Assembly (NCBI GenBank): GCA_002368955.1
Contig: DFDY01000129.1
Span: 1-16,834, forward strand
Direction of reading: 5' to 3'
Length of the DNA: 16,834 nt
From: Bacteroidales bacterium UBA3816
GTDB lineage: Bacteria > Bacteroidota > Bacteroidia > Bacteroidales > P3
The notes under the pieces: model-generated
Database searches by the model: none
Told to the model about the DNA's origin: nothing
Seen by the model: the letters and a program-made list of their open reading frames with translations, nothing else
Position numbers and translations under genes: made by a program
In this document: piece by piece, positions 12,525 to 16,834 of the stretch
Numbering within the stretch: the stretch's first letter is position 1
Layout of the letters: each line of letters starts with the position of its first letter

Positions 12525-13430
12525 CTCTTCGTTGGGGTTGTAATCCAATGCTTTTTTCAAACTTCCATCGAGCGAAGTAGGAAGGTGCTTCGTTTCTTCC
12601 TTATGTATGTTTTGGATTGTACGGCTTTGTTTTATTGCGTTCAACTGCCTTTTTGCTTCATCTTGAACTCTTTTTAGCCTTTCTTCTTGCGGAATGTGCT
12701 GACTGATTAGGTAGGAATTGAAACTTTGCATATTATCCAACACTATCAGTTCTTCCACAGAGAGGTAGTCTCTCAAATTCTTACCGGATAAAACAAGTTG
12801 GGGATTCTCTTTCTCCCATTGTTTTGCCGTATAACCAAGTGTTCCATAATTGATTAACTCTGCTTCACTTGCATATACTATTCCAAGTTTTTCTTTTGGC
12901 AGATTTACTGTTGGTATAATATGCTGCTGAATGGCATCAGTTTGAATGGTATAGTTCGCTTTTGCAGAAAATCGGTGAAACAGCCACTCTGCACTTTTGA
13001 CATTCTTTTGTTCCTCTTCTTTGAGTCTTTGAAACTCTTTTATGAGGTATAATTTAAAAATAGGACTTATCCACGCACCAAACTCAAATGCTATGTCCTT
13101 GTGAGCGTATGTTCCTCCATTCCGTCCTGACTTCGACACTATACCAATAGCACCAGTGGTGTCAATCCATTTACGCGGAGTCATATTAAACCTATTTAAT
13201 CCGGCTTCTTTCAAAAAGGTGTCGAATTCGACACCTTTAAATTCCGGATTGTTTAATTTTTCCCATATACCCAGAAACTCTATCGTGTTTTTATTACGCA
13301 TCCAGTTTCTGATATGGTCTTCTCCTTCTTCGTTTTTTACCATATCGGTTAAACTAATATAGTCATCTTCGTTAATCTTTGTGACGGCTATATTTGTCCC
13401 CCTTACATTTATTGTAACTGTTTTAACCAT
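12507..13430 (-). CDS. KilA-N domain protein carried by the mobile element
   Basis: The 307-residue protein has a KilA-N domain at about residues 8-136, with recognisable stretches DYISLTDMVKNEEG, IRNWMRNKNTIEFLG, FKGVEFDTF, WIDTTGAIGI, GRNGGTYAHKDIAFEFGAW and FKLYLIKEFQRLK. KilA-N is a DNA-binding fold typical of phages and large DNA viruses and also found in stand-alone bacterial proteins. The remaining 170 residues are helical and charged, without a motif I know. Its ATG (13428-13430) lies 8 bp inside the transposase end, so it is probably translated by coupling and transcribed from the transposase promoter. That makes it true element cargo or an accessory factor, for example for regulation, target choice or host interference. 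Which of these is unknown. Confidence 0.88.
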   Translation of the reverse strand: MVKTVTINVRGTNIAVTKINEDDYISLTDMVKNEEGEDHIRNWMRNKNTIEFLGIWEKLNNPEFKGVEFDTFLKEAGLNRFNMTPRKWIDTTGAIGIVSKSGRNGGTYAHKDIAFEFGAWISPIFKLYLIKEFQRLKEEEQKNVKSAEWLFHRFSAKANYTIQTDAIQQHIIPTVNLPKEKLGIVYASEAELINYGTLGYTAKQWEKENPQLVLSGKNLRDYLSVEELIVLDNMQSFNSYLISQHIPQEERLKRVQDEAKRQLNAIKQSRTIQNIHKEETKHLPTSLDGSLKKALDYNPNEEKEPSK

Positions 13431-14337
13431 ATATCAATTGTTTATACGTTAATCTATGCTCGGTGTTCTGTAATAGGAAGTTGAATCTACCACACTCTGT
13501 ATAGTCGCGAGTGTTGTATCTGTACACAAACTCGTCTACATACTTTTGTAAGTGCGGCTTTGAAATATTGTGGTATATTCCTATCACACCACGCTTTAAT
13601 AACGACCAAAAGCCCTCTATAGTATTTGTGTAGACATTATCTCTCACATATTCGTATTCTTTGTGCTTGACTATTTCGTGTTGGAAGAGTTGCTTGAGAG
13701 AGTTGTAGCCGCGCCACTCATCAGTATAGATGATGGCTTGCTTGACAAATCTTACCACTTCTGCGGTCAGTGTTTCGGAAGAAGTGTCTTTTACCACCAT
13801 AGCGTTCAGTTTGCCCTTGCGCTCAACCATTCCAAACACAGGAGTCTTGTCTTGTCCGCTTCTTCCTTGCGAGTGCCCAACCTTTTTGTCGGCATGGCGA
13901 TTCTTATTCTTGCCACCTACATAGGTTTCGTCTAATTCAACGGTATTGTTGAGGTCGTTGTTGTTCTCAATACCGAAGCACTATCTGATACGATGGAGCA
14001 TGAACCATGCTGTCTTTTGAGTAACGTCTATATCACGACTCAACTGAAGTGAAGATATGCCTTTCTTGTGAGAAGTGACAAGATATATGGCAACAAACCA
14101 TTTGCGAAGAGGAATCTTCGTGTTGTCAAAAAGAGTGTTGGTTTTGACGTTGAAATACTTTCCTGTGTTTTTGCAGCGGTAACGATTGTTCTTGCACTTA
14201 TAAACAACCGAAGTCGGGTCGAAAGGGCTTACAACATTGCCATCCCAACGCAACCACTCAAGATGTTCAATGCAGCTTTGCTCATCCTTGAATGTGTCCA
14301 AAAGTTCAACAACTGATTTGAAGTTAGTTACGTCCAT
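13423..14337 (-). pseudogene. IS1595-family (ISXO2-like) transposase with one amber codon
   Basis: One frame runs from the ATG at 14337 to TAA at 13423 (304 codons before the stop) and is interrupted only by TAG at codon 119 (13981-13983), in the context HRIR-stop-CFGIE. The N-terminal part has a degenerate zinc-ribbon-like segment (CIEHLEWLRW, YKCKNNRYRCKNTGKYF) and the helical LRKWFVAIYL part. The C-terminal part is the ISXO2 catalytic domain, with Asp136 in VELDETYVGGK, Asp206 in IIYTDEWRGY, and N-T-I-E-G-F-W-S-L-L-K-R with the third acidic or Asn position at about 238-241. A single base change (for example from CAG) would explain the stop. TAG also ends clpP and the WG gene, so it is a real stop here. 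The copy is probably inactive unless it is read through or helped in trans. Confidence 0.85.
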
Positions 14338-14358
14338 ACTCGTATCTATTTATTAATG

Positions 14359-14389
14359 CAAAGATACGAATAATTTTACACATGACAAA
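14359..14389 (-). promoter_or_regulatory. Promoter of the transposase-KilA-N unit
   Basis: On the minus strand TTTG (14386-14389) is followed after exactly 19 nt by TATCTTTG (14359-14366), a full consensus. The transcript start is predicted near 14354, about 17 nt before the ATG. The promoter lies inside the right end, so the element brings its own. Confidence 0.8.
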
Positions 14390-14398
14390 ATTTTTCTA

Positions 14399-14420
14399 TG
14401 TAAAAATGTATATAGTTACC
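14399..14420 (-). repeat. Right terminal inverted repeat
   Basis: Read inward on the minus strand it is GGTAACTATATA, then CATTTTTACA. It is the partner of 11558-11579. Confidence 0.88.
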
Positions 14421-14428
14421 CTCATAAA
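14421..14428. repeat. Right target-site duplication
   Basis: CTCATAAA, identical to 11550-11557, flanks the right end directly. Confidence 0.9.
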
Positions 14429-14473
14429 TTACAATAGATGTGGCAGGAAACAGCTATGGGAGGATGGTGGCTC

Positions 14474-15154
14474 TCAGTCCTCGATTTTGAATTCGGGCCG
14501 GCGTTCCTTGGTGCGTTGCACAGCCTGCTCGTAGCGCCACTGTTCAATCTTAGCGTGGTTGCCGCTGAGCAGTACCTGCGGCACTTTCCATCCGCGGAAC
14601 TCGGGTGGGCGCGTATACTCGGGCGGTGCCACCAGGCCGTCCTGGAACGAGTCGCCCAGGGCCGACTGCTCGTCGCCTATGACTCCCGGGATAAGCCTCA
14701 CCACCGCGTCGGCAATCACGGCGGCCGCTAGCTCGCCGCCGGTGAGCACGTAGTTGCCGATGGAGATCTCCTTGGTCACAAAATGTTCTCTCACGCGTTC
14801 GTCCACTCCTTTATAGTGGCCGCACAGTATGATCAGGTTCTGTCGTAGCGAAAGGGTGTTGGCCATGGGTTGGGAAAACATCTCGCCGTCGGGGGCGGTA
14901 TAGATCACCTCGTCGTAGTGGCGTTGGGCCTGCAGGCCTTCGATGCAGTTGGCCAGCGGCTCTACCGCCATCACCATGCCCGCGCCGCCCCCGTAGGGGT
15001 AGTCGTCCACGCTGCCATAGCGTGTCAGGGAGTATTGGTGAAGGTCGTGCATGACCACTTCTACCAGTCCTTTCTTCTGTGCCCGTTTGAGGATAGATTC
15101 CTCAAAGAACATAGACATCATGTTGGGGAATAATGTGAGGATATCCAGTCGCAT
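14474..15154 (-). CDS. trmD: tRNA (guanine37-N1)-methyltransferase
   Basis: TrmD methylates N1 of G37 next to the anticodon of tRNAs such as those for Pro, Leu and Arg, using S-adenosylmethionine, and prevents +1 frameshifting. The 226-residue sequence starts with the typical MRLDILTLFP and shows the trefoil-knot SAM site: YGGGAGMVM, LCGHYKGVDERV and EISIGNYVLTGGELAA. Further matches are Arg153 in RLIPGV, the catalytic Asp168 in GDSFQDGL, YTRPPEFRGW and VLLSGNHAKIEQWR. The length is near the usual size, and the C-terminal domain looks slightly short but complete. The ATG lies 1 bp after the M23 peptidase stop, so the two are almost certainly cotranscribed. The mobile element begins 53 bp beyond the trmD stop and leaves the coding region intact. 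Confidence 0.97.
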   Translation of the reverse strand: MRLDILTLFPNMMSMFFEESILKRAQKKGLVEVVMHDLHQYSLTRYGSVDDYPYGGGAGMVMAVEPLANCIEGLQAQRHYDEVIYTAPDGEMFSQPMANTLSLRQNLIILCGHYKGVDERVREHFVTKEISIGNYVLTGGELAAAVIADAVVRLIPGVIGDEQSALGDSFQDGLVAPPEYTRPPEFRGWKVPQVLLSGNHAKIEQWRYEQAVQRTKERRPEFKIED

Positions 15155-15155
15155 G

Positions 15156-16415
15156 TCAGCGTATTCTAAGTTTTTGACCCGGACGTATGACCGCTGTTTC
15201 TTTCAGACCATTCAGCTTGCACAGTTTGCTGATGGTGGTGCCGTTGCGTTTGGCGATGCGGCTGAGGGTGTCGCCGGTGCGCACTTTGTAGTACTTGCCG
15301 TCGCTGCTATAGTTGCCCGAGCGGCGCGACGTCTGTTTGCCCACGTTTTCCGAGCCCCGTTTGGCCACCTTGCGGAAGGAGCTGTGTGTGAGTGTCAGCG
15401 TGGGTGAAATCAGATCGCGGGTATCGGTGCTGATTACGTTCTCGGGATTCATGGCGTTGCCTTTATAGCGGATTTCGAAATGCAGGTGCGAGCCGCGGCT
15501 GCGACCCGTATTGCCACAAAGGCCGATGATGTCGCCTGCCTTCACGTGCATGCCGGGAGCCACATGGCGCTTCGACAGATGGGCATAATAGGTCTCCAGC
15601 CCGTTGTCGTGACGGATCACCACCAGATGGCCGTAGGACCTGTTGTACTTTGAGAATCGCACCACGCCGTCAAAGGCGGCGTAGATGGGTTCGCCTGTCG
15701 GCAGGGCCAAGTCCAGACCGTAATGGAACCGACGGCGGCGGGGGCCGAAATGGGATGACGGCACGGCTTTCTGCGGGGTGGGAAAGACAAAGCGTTTGCC
15801 GAGCTCGGGGTCAACCAACGAGAGAGTCACCGGTTCCATCAGCGACACATCGACTTTCTCCGAATGCACCGAGGCCGAATCGCCGGCATAGAGTATTTCA
15901 TCTTCGCTTTCTGCTCCCGGGTCGTCCTGATTGGTCATAGCGAAGCCTGGCAGTCCGCGCACCAAATCGGTGTTGTCGTCCTCGTCGACCTCCTCGGGCT
16001 GGCCTGGGCGCTCGCCTTTCTTCGGACGCTGTGTGAGGGGCACTCCGGGCGCATCATAGAAGGCGTTCTCGCGCTCTTCAAGCTCCTGCTCGTTCTGGTC
16101 GTAAAAATAATAATCGTTGCTCGACGATGACTTGGTTTCCACGTCGTCGGCCACGTCCACTGTGTCGTTGTCCACCGCTTTGCGTTTAGGTTTCTTCTGC
16201 GCAAAATTGTCGATGCGCACCCCCGAGTATGGGTCCTCGGGGTCCTTGGTTTTCACTAGCTTGTTGTACTTAATCTGGCTTCCACCCCCTGCGCTGGAGG
16301 AGACTTTGGGCTTAATAGACTTATTCTGCTTGGCATTGGGCCGGTCTTGGGCGTAGGATCCCGTGCCTGCCGCCGTCATCAGAATTAATATTACAAAACA
16401 AATATATTTCTTCAT
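15156..16415 (-). CDS. Exported M23 metallopeptidase with C-terminal LysM
   Basis: This is a probable zinc endopeptidase, or an activator, acting on peptidoglycan cross-links in the periplasm. From the ATG at 16415 it has 419 residues. A signal peptide (MKKYICFVILILMTAAGTGS, likely cut after SYA) is followed by about 190 residues of acidic, low-complexity linker. The M23 domain covers about 220-330 and the LysM domain about 375-419 (YYKVRTGDTLSRIAKRNGTT). Zinc and catalytic residues are present: His231 and Asp235 (HYGLD), His279 (YYAHLS), and His310 and His312 (HLHFE). It could therefore be active, unlike degenerate EnvC/NlpD-type activators. An upstream ATG at 16448 is rejected because it lies beyond the promoter. 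trmD follows by 1 bp. Confidence 0.93.
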   Translation of the reverse strand: MKKYICFVILILMTAAGTGSYAQDRPNAKQNKSIKPKVSSSAGGGSQIKYNKLVKTKDPEDPYSGVRIDNFAQKKPKRKAVDNDTVDVADDVETKSSSSNDYYFYDQNEQELEERENAFYDAPGVPLTQRPKKGERPGQPEEVDEDDNTDLVRGLPGFAMTNQDDPGAESEDEILYAGDSASVHSEKVDVSLMEPVTLSLVDPELGKRFVFPTPQKAVPSSHFGPRRRRFHYGLDLALPTGEPIYAAFDGVVRFSKYNRSYGHLVVIRHDNGLETYYAHLSKRHVAPGMHVKAGDIIGLCGNTGRSRGSHLHFEIRYKGNAMNPENVISTDTRDLISPTLTLTHSSFRKVAKRGSENVGKQTSRRSGNYSSDGKYYKVRTGDTLSRIAKRNGTTISKLCKLNGLKETAVIRPGQKLRIR

Positions 16416-16425
16416 AAATAAAGTG

Positions 16426-16456
16426 CAAAAGTACGAAAAAAAATCCAAATGGCAAA
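16426..16456 (-). promoter_or_regulatory. Promoter of the M23 peptidase-trmD unit
   Basis: On the minus strand TTTG (16453-16456) is followed after exactly 19 nt by TACTTTTG (16426-16433), a full consensus. The transcript start is predicted near 16420, only about 5 nt before the ATG at 16415, so the message would be almost leaderless. Confidence 0.75.
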
Positions 16457-16570
16457 ATGAAACTTACAACCTCCCCACACACAGCCATCTACAGCTTCAC
16501 ATAGACACCACTGCACAATTACATTGTGCCCTGCGCACATTCATTTGCCCTTTTATTTTGTCGCTCCAAA

Positions 16571-16606
16571 AGCCATTTTATTTCACCATCTGGATAAATA
16601 ATGGCT
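16571..16606. repeat. Inverted repeat with 11 paired positions
   Basis: AGCCATT plus ATTT pairs with AAAT plus AATGGCT with a 2-base bulge. It lies in the gene-free right end, next to the hairpin run. No gene is seen from 16457 to the window end at 16834. Confidence 0.5.
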
Positions 16607-16619
16607 CTGGTTTGATAAA

Positions 16620-16805
16620 AGACTGATTTTTAGCAGTCTCGAAGAGGCTGAATCTCAATAACGTTGCGAAAGGTTGAGCGCAAAGAAAGCTTGCTTGCTT
16701 TGCCGAGACCTAGCAACGTCTCGCAGAAACCCCATACTAAGCGACCAACGGGAGCGCAGTGTGGGGATAGCGAAACCCCTACTACTCAGCGTGTCGAAGA
16801 CACGC
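16620..16805. other. Run of hairpins, possible structured RNA or interspersed repeat
   Basis: A GC-richer block in AT-rich DNA holds many complementary segments. These are AGACTG/CAGTCT (16620-16625, 16634-16639); CAGTCTC-GAA-GAGGCTG (16634-16650, one G-T pair); ACGTTGC/GCAACGT at long range (16661-16667, 16713-16719); AAAGC/GCTTT (16686-16690, 16697-16701); CGAGAC/GTCTCG (16704-16709, 16718-16723); CCCCATACT/AGTGTGGGG (16730-16738, 16758-16766, one T-G pair); and GCGTGTC-GAA-GACACGC (16789-16805). Several exclude one another. No protein frame or consensus promoter is seen. The strand is undetermined, and the block may continue beyond the window. Confidence 0.5.
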
Positions 16806-16834
16806 CACATTGAAAAATACGAGCAAGAATCAGT

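Larger units (their letters stand above)
11558..14420 (-). mobile_element. IS1595-like element with passenger genes (2863 bp)
   Basis: The element is bounded by 22-bp inverted repeats beginning GGTAACTATATA (19 of 22 positions identical) and by exact 8-bp direct repeats CTCATAAA. Both features fit the IS1595 family. It is far longer than a plain one-gene IS. On the minus strand it carries a transposase gene with one amber codon and an overlapping KilA-N gene. On the plus strand it carries a promoter, a structured RNA, a lipoprotein gene and a possible 29-codon ORF. A bidirectional terminator divides the halves. IS1595-family members carrying passenger genes are known, but I do not recognise this cargo combination. 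Strand is given for the transposase. The unmutated duplication argues for a recent insertion, into the space between trmD and clpP. Confidence 0.92.

Overview
The window looks like chromosomal DNA of a Bacteroidota member, most likely order Bacteroidales. The evidence is Bacteroidota-type promoters (TTTG or TTG, 19 nt, then TAnnTTTG), the near absence of Shine-Dalgarno sites, several short lipoproteins, a NamZ/DUF1343 (GH171) lipoprotein, and a PorE-like TPR/PD40/OmpA envelope protein. The species cannot be named from this window.

Layout. At the left, a plus-strand WG-repeat protein gene (272-1174) has its own consensus promoter. It faces a minus-strand operon of ECF sigma factor (2720-3190), a single-pass membrane protein probably acting as anti-sigma factor (2361-2711), a lipoprotein (1735-2364), and a second lipoprotein gene broken by one in-frame TGA (1229-1738). 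The last joints are ATGA overlaps. Next to the right is a minus-strand block: a large OmpA-family protein (5527-8316), then miaA (4617-5537, probably a TTG start inside the end of the OmpA gene), then an unidentified multi-pass membrane protein (3339-4592). Upstream of it lies a clpP-dut-namZ cluster (8468-10759) with 7-bp and 1-bp joints. At the right end an M23/LysM murein hydrolase gene and trmD form a two-gene unit with a 1-bp gap.

The most notable object lies between trmD and clpP: a complete 2863-bp IS1595-like mobile element (11558-14420). It has 22-bp imperfect terminal inverted repeats (19/22 identical) and an exact 8-bp target duplication, CTCATAAA. It holds a transposase with one amber codon and a KilA-N gene overlapping the transposase end by 8 bp. 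On the opposite strand it holds a third cassette: a promoter, a strongly structured RNA or leader of about 210 nt, a small lipoprotein gene and a possible 29-codon membrane peptide. The two halves converge on a shared bidirectional terminator. The insertion separated trmD from what was probably its downstream terminator.

Non-coding stretches hold heptanucleotide repeat clusters (10974-11240), a 16-bp imperfect inverted repeat (11401-11446), and an unexplained run of hairpins at the right edge (16620-16805). Themes shared by the host genes are the cell envelope (OmpA protein, NamZ, M23 hydrolase, lipoproteins) and position 37 of tRNA (miaA and trmD).
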